Shown: positions 6,433 through 13,233, counted from the stretch's first letter. The stretch: DNA of 18,488 nt from DASTDY01 sp035457345 (GCA_035457345.1 DATIBT010000007.1:1-18488), one strand, 5' to 3'. Notes: generated by a model from the letters alone, not told the origin. Numbers and translations: made by a program.

Positions 6433-7659
6433 TTACACCTCCTTCTTGGCCTGTTGGGCCCACGCTAAACGTAATTTTAAGTCTTTAATAGCGTTACAAA
6501 AGTACATAAAGGCGTCGTAGGGGGTTTCATAGGGGCTGAAGTAGGCGTGCACGCTGCCATCATTAAAAAATTTAGTACACATGTAGTAGAAGTGATCGGA
6601 GGTTTGCAGGCGGCGCCAGTCTTCAATGAGCTTGTGGTCTCCGGTAGCCAAAATATCACGCTCTAAGCGGTACACCTCGTTAATGGCTTCTTGCTGCATT
6701 TTATTGCCAACCCAGGCGGTCAAGTCGCGTTCGCTGTCGGCCCAGGTGATGGTTTGGGGCACGTCTACCGTGTCGGCAGGCGGGATGGCTTTAATAGCCT
6801 CGCTAATAGTCATGAACTTGTTGCCCTCTTCTGCGTGCAGGAATGTTGGCACGAAGTGATGCATAAAATCGAAGATACCCTCCGCCTCCCACTGGTGCTC
6901 ACCAAACGTTTCGTAGTCCATAAACAGGTTGATGAGCGGCTGGTCGGCGGGCAGGGCGTTTAGCCAGTGCACGTATTTATCCGCAGTGAGCGGCCATTCC
7001 GTCCAGGCGCGATTACTAAACCGAAAGGCAATATCGTCGCTCAATTTGTAGTTCTTCATGAGCAGTTTAATGTTTTCGGTGTACGCTGGTTTGTATACAA
7101 AGTTGGGCGAGCGCCAGCCAAGAACTGGGTCCCAGCCTTCCGTTATGATACCCTTATAGCCAGCTTCGTCGGCCCAATAGGCGAGGTCATTGTTATAGCT
7201 GAGCTCGGTGTTGCGGAGCACCTTGGGAGTAACGCCAAATAGCTGTTTTACTTTACGTTTGTGGGCATTTACCTGGCGTTCAAACTCATCACGCGAATAA
7301 AAGAAGGCGAGGCTGTGGTAGTAGGTTTCGCCCACGATCTCGACCTGGCCAGTGTCGACCAGGTCTTTAAAATCTTGTATGACATCTGGCGCCCACATTT
7401 CAAGCTGCTCTAAAATAGTCCCTGTTATAGATAAGCTGACGCGGAAATCTTCGTGCTTGTGCAATAATTCTTTGAGCATTTTATTTGTGGGGCGATATGA
7501 TTTTTCGGCAACTTTATGAATAATGCGCTCGTTGTTTGCGCGGGATTCGTAGTTGGAGTCGAACCAGTAATTGCTATTGTGACCGGCCTCGAAGATGCTG
7601 TACTCCCGCACGCGATACGGTTGGTGAACGTGCAAGTACAAACAGATGGCTCGGCTCAT
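6433..7659 (-). CDS. GH57-family alpha-amylase / glucanotransferase, 408 residues
   Basis: GH57 enzymes cleave or rearrange alpha-glucans by a retaining mechanism. The five-region signature is largely visible: HQPYR (12-16) near the N-terminus, the GETYYHS block (110-116), the nucleophile in LRNTELSYNN (148-157, E152), and the acid/base in MDYETFGEHQW (247-257, D248). The ~400-residue length with a single catalytic domain matches the alpha-amylase type of GH57 better than the larger branching enzymes or 4-alpha-glucanotransferases, but the exact activity cannot be read from sequence. There is no signal peptide, so it is cytoplasmic. Its ATG overlaps the stop of the GT4 gene by four bases (ATGA), implying translational coupling. 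It is the second gene of the operon. Confidence 0.93.
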   Translation of the reverse strand: MSRAICLYLHVHQPYRVREYSIFEAGHNSNYWFDSNYESRANNERIIHKVAEKSYRPTNKMLKELLHKHEDFRVSLSITGTILEQLEMWAPDVIQDFKDLVDTGQVEIVGETYYHSLAFFYSRDEFERQVNAHKRKVKQLFGVTPKVLRNTELSYNNDLAYWADEAGYKGIITEGWDPVLGWRSPNFVYKPAYTENIKLLMKNYKLSDDIAFRFSNRAWTEWPLTADKYVHWLNALPADQPLINLFMDYETFGEHQWEAEGIFDFMHHFVPTFLHAEEGNKFMTISEAIKAIPPADTVDVPQTITWADSERDLTAWVGNKMQQEAINEVYRLERDILATGDHKLIEDWRRLQTSDHFYYMCTKFFNDGSVHAYFSPYETPYDAFMYFCNAIKDLKLRLAWAQQAKKEV

Positions 7660-8876
7660 GCGGCAGCTCCTGCAGGAGTGACATGACGGCTATAGAGGGC
7701 TTCGAACTTACTTGCCGCGGCATCCCAGGTGAGGTGCGCTACTTCATATTGGGCGCCGGTGGAGAGGGACTCTTGCAGGCTGCCGTGCTCGGCAATGGTG
7801 AGAATGGCGTTTGCCAGGCGCTCGGTGTCCCAGAAATCAAACTGCATGGCGCTACGTAGCACCTCGCCAACGCCACATTGTTTGCTTAAGAGCAAGGCAT
7901 TGCCGTATCCGGCAGCCTCTAACGCGCTCAAACCAAATGGCTCAGAAACAGAAGGCATAACAAACATGTCGCCAATAGCATACGCATCGCGCCACTGCTT
8001 GCCGCGCAAAAAGCCGGTAAAGATGACGTTGTGGGCAACGCCGTGCTCGGCAGCAGCCTCTATAAGTTCTTCGCGCATTTCGCCATCGCCAACAATAAGA
8101 AAGAGTACTTTGCCGTCTTTTTGCTTCACGCGGCTGGCGGCTTGCAACAGGTGATCAATGCCTTTCTGCAGGCTCAAGCGGCCCAAGCTGACAACCACCT
8201 TATACCCGAGCTTTTTCATTTCCTCTAGATAACGGTAGGCATTGTGCGTGTCTAGGGTGCCAAACTCGGCAGGGTCTATGGCGTTGTGCACTACCTCTAT
8301 TTTGCCGGCAGGGATGCCATAGCGGGCAACAATAAGATTCTTAGTAAATTGGCTGACGGCAATAATTGCATCTGCCATCATGAGAGCGCTGTATTCAATC
8401 TGGTGAATAAGCTGGTTGCCGGCATTGTTGCCTGCGCGGTCGAATTCGGTGGCGTGCACATGGGCAATGAGCGGCTTGCCGGTGAGTTGTTTAGCACGAA
8501 CGCCTGCTTCGAATGTTAGCCAGTCGTGGGCGTGAATTACATCGTAATCCTCACGCTGTACCTGTTGCTCAACAAAATCTACGTAGCGCTGTTGGCGGCC
8601 GCGGAGGTCGGTGGGGTAGGCATGTTCGCAGTTGGATGACACACAGCTATAACAAAACCCATCGTACGCGCCAAACATGTTAACGAATTGCTCGCCAGTG
8701 TTAGGTAAAGCGTGCAAGAGGCGCATAAAATCGAGCGGCTCTTTGGTTTCGTAGGGCAACACAAAGTCTATCTCGGCGTTGCGACGCGCGAGGTGCTTGC
8801 ACATTTGATAACAGGCAACCCCCAAGCCACCGCTATTAAACGGAGGAAGCTCCCAACCCAGCATCAAGATTTTCAT
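7656..8876 (-). CDS. GT4-family glycosyltransferase (glycogen-synthase-like), 406 residues
   Basis: This is a GT-B fold retaining glycosyltransferase. The N-terminal domain opens with MKILMLGWELPPFNSGGLGV; the GGLG loop (16-19) is the donor-binding loop of glycogen and starch synthases and related GT4 enzymes. DVIHAHDWL (112-120) is the other N-terminal hallmark. In the C-terminal domain SLGRLSLQKGIDHL (230-243) and the EX7E motif in SEPFGLSALE (E312, E320) mark nucleotide-sugar binding. Co-transcription with GH57 and GH15 favours a glycogen-synthase role using UDP- or ADP-glucose, but GT4 enzymes are diverse and another acceptor is possible. It is the first gene of the operon, with a good promoter. 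No strong Shine-Dalgarno is seen (AAGG about 14 bases upstream). Confidence 0.88.
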   Translation of the reverse strand: MKILMLGWELPPFNSGGLGVACYQMCKHLARRNAEIDFVLPYETKEPLDFMRLLHALPNTGEQFVNMFGAYDGFCYSCVSSNCEHAYPTDLRGRQQRYVDFVEQQVQREDYDVIHAHDWLTFEAGVRAKQLTGKPLIAHVHATEFDRAGNNAGNQLIHQIEYSALMMADAIIAVSQFTKNLIVARYGIPAGKIEVVHNAIDPAEFGTLDTHNAYRYLEEMKKLGYKVVVSLGRLSLQKGIDHLLQAASRVKQKDGKVLFLIVGDGEMREELIEAAAEHGVAHNVIFTGFLRGKQWRDAYAIGDMFVMPSVSEPFGLSALEAAGYGNALLLSKQCGVGEVLRSAMQFDFWDTERLANAILTIAEHGSLQESLSTGAQYEVAHLTWDAAASKFEALYSRHVTPAGAAA

Positions 8877-8915
8877 CTATGCAGACAACCTTGTCCCTTT
8901 TGGTTCTTTACACTC

Positions 8916-8944
8916 AGTATAAGCATAGGCTCCATACTAGGCAA
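8916..8944 (-). promoter_or_regulatory. Promoter of the GT4-GH57-GH15 operon
   Basis: On the minus strand TTGCCT (8939-8944), a 17-base spacer and TATACT (8916-8921), about 40 bases upstream of the GT4 start. Confidence 0.7.
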
Positions 8945-9052
8945 CCATGAGTCGCGAATGTTGTGGGTAAAACACGGCTTGGCCAAAGAGGACACAAAAA
9001 TATTTTACTAGCAACATCAGCCTTTACATCTGTAAGTCTGTTGTGCTTACTA

Positions 9053-9082
9053 CTTTACAATTGGTGTAAAGCACAATATGCT
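9053..9082 (+). promoter_or_regulatory. Promoter with operator-like inverted repeat upstream of the secreted helical protein
   Basis: CTTTACA (9053-9059) and TGTAAAG (9065-9071) form a perfect 7-bp inverted repeat spaced by 5 bases. TTTACA (9054-9059) doubles as a -35 box, with TATGCT (9077-9082) as a -10 box after 17 bases. A related TTACA-TC-TGTAA palindrome lies just upstream, near 9023-9035. Binding by a repressor is an inference. Confidence 0.45.
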
Positions 9083-9114
9083 GCAAAGAGACAAAGTAAC
9101 AAATGAGGGATAGT

Positions 9115-9687
9115 ATGGTCCAAACATTACGCATTGCCCTTGTCGCCGCCTCGCTGGCCGTTGTGGGTGTGGTGGTGGCAGTTAACCCGAGCGCGGCAAT
9201 CGCCCACGACGGCATAGAACACACCACCGATACCGAAGCGACCAGTCACGAACGCCAAGAGGCCGCCAAACAGCGCATGGCCGGCAAACTAGACGAGGCT
9301 CGCAAAAAAGTGTGTCAAAACCGCGTGAGCAACATCAAAAAAATAATGAGTAATGCCGGAGAGGCTGCGCAGCGCCAGCAAGCAGTCTTTGGCAAGATTG
9401 CCGAACGTGTTCAGCAGTTCTACGCAACCAAGAAGCTTAATGTCGCCAATTACACACAGCTCGTAGATGCCGTAAATACTAAAAAAGAGGCGGTTACCGC
9501 TGCACTCGCAGCCGTCCGCGCCTTGCCGCAATTTGACTGCAGCGCCGACAACCCGGTTGGCGCGGTTGACCAGTATAAAGTCAAGCTTCAGGGGGTGCGC
9601 AATGCACTTAAGGATTACCGTAGCGCCGTGCACGCACTACTTGTCGCCGTTAAAACCGCCGCAAAAGCAGCAGAGGGGACACAATAA
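9115..9687 (+). CDS. Secreted or membrane-anchored helical protein, 190 residues
   Basis: I do not recognise a named family. The start at 9115 is chosen because GAGGGA lies 4 bases upstream; the ATG at 9103 overlaps that ribosome site. Residues 1-30 form a signal peptide or N-terminal anchor (TLRIALVAASLAVVGVVVAV, then NPSAAIA|HDG). The mature part is almost entirely helical: EATSHERQEAAKQRMAGKLD is coiled-coil-like, and long Ala-rich amphipathic stretches follow. Two cysteines (C67, C142) could form a disulfide outside the membrane. The gene overlaps the downstream pilin-like gene by one base (TAATG), so the two are co-translated and probably work together at the cell surface, possibly as pilus-associated components. 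Confidence 0.8.
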   Translation: MVQTLRIALVAASLAVVGVVVAVNPSAAIAHDGIEHTTDTEATSHERQEAAKQRMAGKLDEARKKVCQNRVSNIKKIMSNAGEAAQRQQAVFGKIAERVQQFYATKKLNVANYTQLVDAVNTKKEAVTAALAAVRALPQFDCSADNPVGAVDQYKVKLQGVRNALKDYRSAVHALLVAVKTAAKAAEGTQ

Positions 9688-9959
9688 TGCGTAAAGCAAA
9701 AGGATTTGCCGTAATAGAGTTAGTACTCGTACTGGTAATAGTGGGGATCGTAGCCTTCGTAGCGTACCGCATTATTCAGGCTAACGGCGACGTAGACACA
9801 GCCCAAAACCAAGCGCCAAGCAGTACTGCTGACCCGCAGACGCCCTCGGTACCCGCCGTCAATAATACCGATGACCTTGGCAAGCTAGAGAACCAGCTTA
9901 ATGAGCAAAAAATAGACGACGACACCGCAACGCAGCTTGATTCGCAAAGTTCGTTCTAG
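9687..9959 (+). CDS. Type IV pilin-like protein with prepilin signal, 90 residues
   Basis: MRKAKG|FAVIELVLVLVIVGIVAFVA is a class III prepilin leader: a short basic leader, cleavage after G6, N-methylated F7 at +1, and Glu at +5 of the mature form (E11), followed by the hydrophobic helix that packs in the pilus core. The remaining ~60 residues are a low-complexity polar tail rich in Asp, Gln, Asn, Ser and Thr, with no globular pilin headgroup and no cysteines. It is therefore probably a minor pilin or a surface-tethered pseudopilin rather than the major subunit. The ATG overlaps the TAA of the upstream gene, with AGGGG about 9 bases upstream. A prepilin peptidase would be needed; none lies in this window. 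Confidence 0.85.
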   Translation: MRKAKGFAVIELVLVLVIVGIVAFVAYRIIQANGDVDTAQNQAPSSTADPQTPSVPAVNNTDDLGKLENQLNEQKIDDDTATQLDSQSSF

Positions 9960-9980
9960 TAGCCGCAACAAAAAATAAAT

Positions 9981-10009
9981 AAATGGCCGCCTCGCTGTGG
10001 CCATTTTTA
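9981..10009. terminator. Bidirectional intrinsic terminator
   Basis: AAATGGCC (9981-9988) pairs with GGCCATTT (9999-10006). On the plus strand it is followed by a T-run, ending the pilin operon. On the minus strand it is followed by ATTTATTTTTTG, ending the lasso operon. Confidence 0.85.
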
Positions 10010-10010
10010 C

Positions 10011-10046
10011 GCGGAAGAGCAACAGTTTTACCGGCTGCTCTTCCGC
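10011..10046. repeat. Perfect 10-bp inverted repeat between the convergent operons
   Basis: GCGGAAGAGC (10011-10020) and GCTCTTCCGC (10037-10046) pair perfectly around a 16-base loop, just downstream of the lasso peptidase gene. It has no U-tract, and likely stabilises the lasso mRNA 3' end ahead of the true terminator at 9981-10006. Confidence 0.65.
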
Positions 10047-10067
10047 TCAGACGGACTACACCTCGCC

Positions 10068-10499
10068 TTATATCAAAAGCGCGGCCCGATAGGGCCAATC
10101 ATGCGCTTCTGCTTCAGCGACTGGGCGCATACTTCCGTCGGCAGCAAGGGCCTCGATCCAAGCATGGTGATAGAGGGGATTGAACTTAGCCCCAATGCAG
10201 AACCTGGGCATAGAACCCCGCAAAGCACCCACCAGTGCGCTGCCAATCGCCACCTCCAAGCATGCCACTCGCCCTGGGTATAGGCTGCCTACCCATTCAA
10301 CTGCGGCAACGAACCGCAACGCACGATCCATCGACGGCACCCTACTTACTCGCCGGCGCGCAAGACTCAAGACTCGCTCGGCATACACAAGCCTGGTCCT
10401 TGCAAGCACCATAGCGGCGGGAAAGACGCCAACGGCAACGCACTTATCCAGCAGCCTGGGTGGAGGTACATTGCGCGATGCAAGCATGCGTACGGTCAT
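10068..10499 (-). CDS. Lasso peptide leader peptidase (transglutaminase-like, B2), 143 residues
   Basis: This is the cysteine protease that removes the leader from the lasso precursor before ring closure, of the transglutaminase-like superfamily (Transglut_core3 type). The catalytic Cys is in GRVACLEVAIGSALV (C80), in the usual position at the start of a helix. The catalytic His is in YHHAWIEA (H112), matching the family's HAWVE motif, and D121 in ALAADG is a candidate third residue. The N-terminal ~70 residues are helical (VFPAAMVLARTRLVYAERVL) as in other stand-alone B2 proteins, and 143 residues is the normal B2 length. The ATG overlaps the stop of the B1 gene by four bases (ATGA). It is the last gene of the operon. 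Confidence 0.88.
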   Translation of the reverse strand: MTVRMLASRNVPPPRLLDKCVAVGVFPAAMVLARTRLVYAERVLSLARRRVSRVPSMDRALRFVAAVEWVGSLYPGRVACLEVAIGSALVGALRGSMPRFCIGAKFNPLYHHAWIEALAADGSMRPVAEAEAHDWPYRAALLI

Positions 10500-10783
10500 G
10501 ACCGCTCCTTAACTAGTAGCTTTTCCTTCACCAACTCTTGAATAGGTGTTGCAAAATCAGCTTCGAGCTGTCCCGCGCTCAGCCCAAATCGGGCCGCAAG
10601 CTCAGCCAAAGCCTCACTCACTGTTTTGCCGTCGTTTAACAGCCTCCATAGTTTTGCAGCAGTCGGCTCAAGGTGCGTCCACGTATTGGCCCATACCTGC
10701 AGAACCACAGCCTGGCCATCATCGCTGTAAGCCGTTCGCGTATACGGCGACGGGACAAGCGAGTCTACATTTCGTTCCACCAT
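10496..10783 (-). CDS. Lasso precursor recognition protein (PqqD-like RRE, B1), 95 residues
   Basis: This is a PqqD-like RiPP recognition element. It binds the leader peptide and presents it to the B2 peptidase and the cyclase. The N-terminal half is a small beta-sheet (VVLQVWANTWTHLEPTAAKL), with the family's typical hydrophobic-then-LW pattern. The C-terminal half holds the helices KLWRLLNDGKTVSEALAEL and LSAGQLEADFATPIQELVKE, ending in KLLV, as in other PqqD-like proteins. It starts 19 bases before the cyclase stop codon, with AAAGG 4 bases upstream, and overlaps B2 by four bases, so cyclase, B1 and B2 are translationally coupled. Separate B1 and B2 proteins are the rule in Gram-positive lasso clusters, whereas proteobacteria usually have them fused. 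Confidence 0.88.
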   Translation of the reverse strand: MVERNVDSLVPSPYTRTAYSDDGQAVVLQVWANTWTHLEPTAAKLWRLLNDGKTVSEALAELAARFGLSAGQLEADFATPIQELVKEKLLVKERS

Positions 10784-12573
10784 GTTGCCTTTCTCAAATC
10801 GAGGTGACGGAGCCAGAGCGCTATTGCAACCACCCAGCCTATTGCAGCCAAGGGCGCAGGAACGCCGAGGGCAGCCTTTCTGATTTCCTGCAAAACAATA
10901 TCTCTGTGCATTATGCCCCGTTGCACCAATGGTGAGTCTTTCAACAATGTGGTTATTGCGACCTCATTCCGTCTGATTCCTTGGAGCACCATACCCGAGA
11001 AGTCGCCCTTAGTAGGGCGTCGCGTGAGCACCGGCGGAAGGATGTCGCCAAATGCCACCTCAAGGAGCGGTTTAAACAGTGCGCTTGTGGCACGTTCATA
11101 TGTAGGAATGGCGATAGCACTGCGTATGACGGCCGTATCGGCGTACGGCATATGCTCCGTCAGACCATAGCTCAGCGCAAGAGCATTAGCTGTTCTGTGC
11201 GTGGAGGTTGCGCTATGGATAGATAGTGTGGTGTGCAAGTCGCCAGGTCTAACGTTATCCCGTGACAAACGCGCCAACATCTCCAAAGAAGCACCAACCA
11301 CCTCTCGTGTATCCATAGTCAGCCATGTAAGGCCCGGGGTGAGCCGGCACCACATCATGGAGTTCCATGGGGCATGAGCCATACCCACGCTATATGCTGG
11401 ATCCCTTGTCAGCCTCGCGAGATCCGACAATGCCTCGGCGTACGATGTGCCGGCCAACGTCCGCACGGCCTTGATCATGCGCCAAGGTGATGTCGTTAAC
11501 CGGCGCGCTTCCACACTCGCTTCGTGCAGCGCCCTCACCTTATGACCGTCGATATACAAATCGGCGATTCGGGTTATAGGCGCGTGTAGCACGCTGTCGC
11601 CAGCAATCCCGTTTAGATAGATCGACGGGCCGTCGCCAACCGTCTCAAGTCTCACCCTGTTAAAGCCGGTCATCGGTGCATCAAGGCTGGGCAAATCGGT
11701 CCATGGCCGTTCATCGGCAAGATCGCCGTAGCGAAGCGTGTGCTCGCCGCCCTTGACTACAATATGGTGTAGTCTGGGGATTCCCTTGGCCACATTTTGT
11801 GCGTACCTCAAATCATCGCCCTTAATCCAATCGTCATAATAGGTCACTCCCACCACATTTGTATGCCGCGCCGCAAGTAAAGCCAGCGCGGTCGAATCGA
11901 GCCCACCAGAAAAGTCAGCGGCAATAACTGACTGAGTGGCAAGACGCGATGCTAAAGAGTGGAGAAGTGCAGTCCGAAAAGCTGGAGCTCCTGCTACAAG
12001 ACTAGGTGAAGACGAAGGGATGTACCATGCGCCTACTGACACGCCAGCGGCAGTCAGCTCAAGCGCAAAGCCAGGAGGTACCGACCTGACCCCTTCAAAT
12101 GGTGTCGCGCCAGCAAACCGGGCAATACCGTAGACCGTAAAATCGAGCGTCAGGCGTTCGTACGAAATACTTGCTCCCCTGAGCGCAGCAAGCGGCGTTG
12201 CGGCGGTCGACCACCAGCAATCACCACGTTCGTCAGTGATGAAGTACACGCAGATGTCGCCCGAAAGACTACCGATGACCCTCCGAACTGTGGGTTGGTC
12301 AACAATGGTCAGGTATGAGCCCGGCCAACTTGCAACAGGCTGGACGTCGCCATTATGGGCACGACGTACCGAATCGCTGAGTTCCTCGTCTGTCGCAAAG
12401 CACTCTCCCACGACCAGCACGCTCGTCTGCTCGTAGCAAAATTGCCGGACAGCCCAAGGCGTATCCTTGCGTTGCCAAACGTCAGCGACTCCCTCGAGTG
12501 GGATAGAGTGGGCCGGCTCGGCACTGCGCATGTACGATTCGTTTAACGACTCGTACCCTACAACGTACTGCAA
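10765..12573 (-). CDS. Lasso cyclase (asparagine-synthetase-like, C), 602 residues
   Basis: The enzyme adenylates the side-chain carboxylate of an Asp/Glu in the core peptide and lets the freed N-terminal amine attack it, closing the macrolactam ring. The N-terminal ~185 residues resemble the class II glutaminase domain of AsnB (LSGDICVYFITDERGDCWWS, PFEGVRSVPPGF) but start MQYVVGYES, without the catalytic Cys2 needed for glutamine hydrolysis, as expected for lasso cyclases. The C-terminal synthetase domain carries the pyrophosphate loop ADFSGGLDSTALAL (SGGLDST at 222-228). The ~600-residue length is typical. The start is TTG at 12573, supported by GAGGGGAG 8 bases upstream; there is no better ATG. 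It follows the precursor gene after a 98-base spacer containing two stem-loops. Confidence 0.92.
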   Translation of the reverse strand: MQYVVGYESLNESYMRSAEPAHSIPLEGVADVWQRKDTPWAVRQFCYEQTSVLVVGECFATDEELSDSVRRAHNGDVQPVASWPGSYLTIVDQPTVRRVIGSLSGDICVYFITDERGDCWWSTAATPLAALRGASISYERLTLDFTVYGIARFAGATPFEGVRSVPPGFALELTAAGVSVGAWYIPSSSPSLVAGAPAFRTALLHSLASRLATQSVIAADFSGGLDSTALALLAARHTNVVGVTYYDDWIKGDDLRYAQNVAKGIPRLHHIVVKGGEHTLRYGDLADERPWTDLPSLDAPMTGFNRVRLETVGDGPSIYLNGIAGDSVLHAPITRIADLYIDGHKVRALHEASVEARRLTTSPWRMIKAVRTLAGTSYAEALSDLARLTRDPAYSVGMAHAPWNSMMWCRLTPGLTWLTMDTREVVGASLEMLARLSRDNVRPGDLHTTLSIHSATSTHRTANALALSYGLTEHMPYADTAVIRSAIAIPTYERATSALFKPLLEVAFGDILPPVLTRRPTKGDFSGMVLQGIRRNEVAITTLLKDSPLVQRGIMHRDIVLQEIRKAALGVPAPLAAIGWVVAIALWLRHLDLRKATWWNEM

Positions 12574-12597
12574 GTAATGTGCTCCCCTCGGTGAGGT

Positions 12598-12627
12598 GCC
12601 GGGACGGGCTTGTTGGCCCGCCCCGGC
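12598..12627 (-). promoter_or_regulatory. 12-bp stem-loop between lasso precursor and cyclase genes
   Basis: In minus-strand RNA GCCGGGGCGGGC pairs with GCCCGTCCCGGC around a CAACAA loop. The one imperfect pair is G.U in the sense RNA (it would be A.C on the other strand). No U-tract follows, so it is more likely a partial attenuator or 3'-end protector than a full terminator. Such an element would give more precursor than enzyme. Confidence 0.7.
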
Positions 12628-12641
12628 GTTGTTGTGCGGCT

Positions 12642-12664
12642 CGACGCCTTCAGATCAGGCGTCG
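12642..12664 (-). promoter_or_regulatory. 7-bp stem-loop directly behind the lasso precursor stop
   Basis: CGACGCC (12642-12648) pairs with GGCGTCG (12658-12664) around a 9-base loop, starting 7 bases after the precursor stop codon. It is the first of two consecutive stem-loops in the precursor-cyclase spacer. Confidence 0.5.
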
Positions 12665-12671
12665 CCGAGGA

Positions 12672-12788
12672 TCACTCGTAGTACTCGGTGCCGTCGGCAT
12701 TGTTGTTGCCCGCGGTACCCCGCGTCAGGTCGAGGGCATTGCCCAGCGACGTCACCTTCGGCGGCTCGTACTTCTCGATTTCCTTCAT
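12672..12788 (-). CDS. Lasso peptide precursor (A), 38 residues
   Basis: A 38-codon frame encodes a leader beginning MKEIEKYEPPKVTSLG and a C-terminal core. The leader carries the full lasso signature Y7-x2-P10-x-V12-x3-G16-x5-T22-x-G24: the YxxP part is what the PqqD-like B1 protein binds, and Thr at -2 is what the B2 peptidase needs. Cleavage after R23 would give the 15-residue core GTAGNNNADGTEYYE, with Gly1 and a ring-closing Asp at position 9, and a six-residue tail with two Tyr that could act as the steric plug. A second register, cleavage after A26, also satisfies the rules (Thr at -2, Glu at position 9) but leaves only a three-residue tail. The ATG at 12788 is 13 bases from AAGGGG, with a small hairpin in between; a GTG 12 bases upstream is an alternative start. 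Confidence 0.88.
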   Translation of the reverse strand: MKEIEKYEPPKVTSLGNALDLTRGTAGNNNADGTEYYE

Positions 12789-12789
12789 T

Positions 12790-12870
12790 GGTGTTTGCAC
12801 ACCCCTTCAGGGTAACTCGTGCTAAGCACGAGAACGGAAATGTACCGTGAAGCCCTTTTGCAGCCTCACG
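12790..12870 (-). promoter_or_regulatory. Structured 5' leader of the lasso precursor mRNA: three hairpins
   Basis: Reading along the transcript, CGTGAGGC/GCTTCACG is an 8-bp stem (12846-12870, one sense-strand G.U pair) that begins at about the predicted transcription start. CTCGTGC/GCACGAG is a perfect 7-bp stem with a 3-base loop (12816-12832). GGTGT-GCAA-ACACC (12790-12803) has a GNRA-type loop and sits between the ribosome site and the ATG. The effect on translation or stability is inferred. Confidence 0.6.
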
Positions 12871-12877
12871 AAGGATA

Positions 12878-12906
12878 ATTTTAGCCAAAAAAATATACAC
12901 ATGCAA
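12878..12906 (-). promoter_or_regulatory. Promoter of the lasso operon
   Basis: On the minus strand TTGCAT (12901-12906), a 17-base T-rich spacer and TAAAAT (12878-12883). Transcription should start near 12871, giving an ~83-base leader. From here to about 13054 I see no gene on either strand. Confidence 0.65.
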
Positions 12907-13054
12907 TGAACATGTTTAAGCTTATTAGCTATTTCACCTCTGGAAAATAAAAGGTAATAAAATTAACAACCACCGCGCCGCCAAGAAACAAGTAGTACAT
13001 TCGTCATACCCAACCGAGCCGCTTTTAGGAGGACTACGACTACAGAACACGCCC

Positions 13055-13082
13055 TTCCAGCTCTGTTTTTATATGGTATACT
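13055..13082 (+). promoter_or_regulatory. Promoter of tRNA-Trp (extended -10)
   Basis: TGG-TATACT (TATACT at 13077-13082) with a weak TTCCAG (13055-13060) 16 bases upstream, ending 11 bases before the tRNA. Confidence 0.6.
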
Positions 13083-13093
13083 AGTGCGGACGT

Positions 13094-13169
<76 letters not shown>

Positions 13170-13187
13170 TGAAATTATCGTTTCGTT

Positions 13188-13218
13188 AAGTCGCGTCATC
13201 TGGCGCGACTTTGCATTT
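13188..13218 (+). terminator. Terminator after tRNA-Trp
   Basis: AAGTCGCG (13188-13195) pairs with CGCGACTT (13204-13211) over an 8-base loop, followed by the T-rich TGCATTTT. Confidence 0.7.
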
Positions 13219-13227
13219 TGATATGAT
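13219..13227 (+). promoter_or_regulatory. Extended -10 promoter of the leaderless kinase gene
   Basis: TGA-TATGAT, with TATGAT (13222-13227) ending 6 bases before the ATG at 13234, so transcription should begin at or next to the start codon. Confidence 0.6.
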
Positions 13228-13233
13228 ACAAGC

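Noticed and set aside
10765..12573. Ordinary glutamine-dependent asparagine synthetase
   Set aside because: It lacks the N-terminal catalytic Cys and sits in an operon with PqqD-like, peptidase and precursor genes.
12655..12906. 83-residue minus-strand frame over the lasso leader
   Set aside because: It is in a different frame from the precursor, would begin in the promoter, and has no ribosome site.
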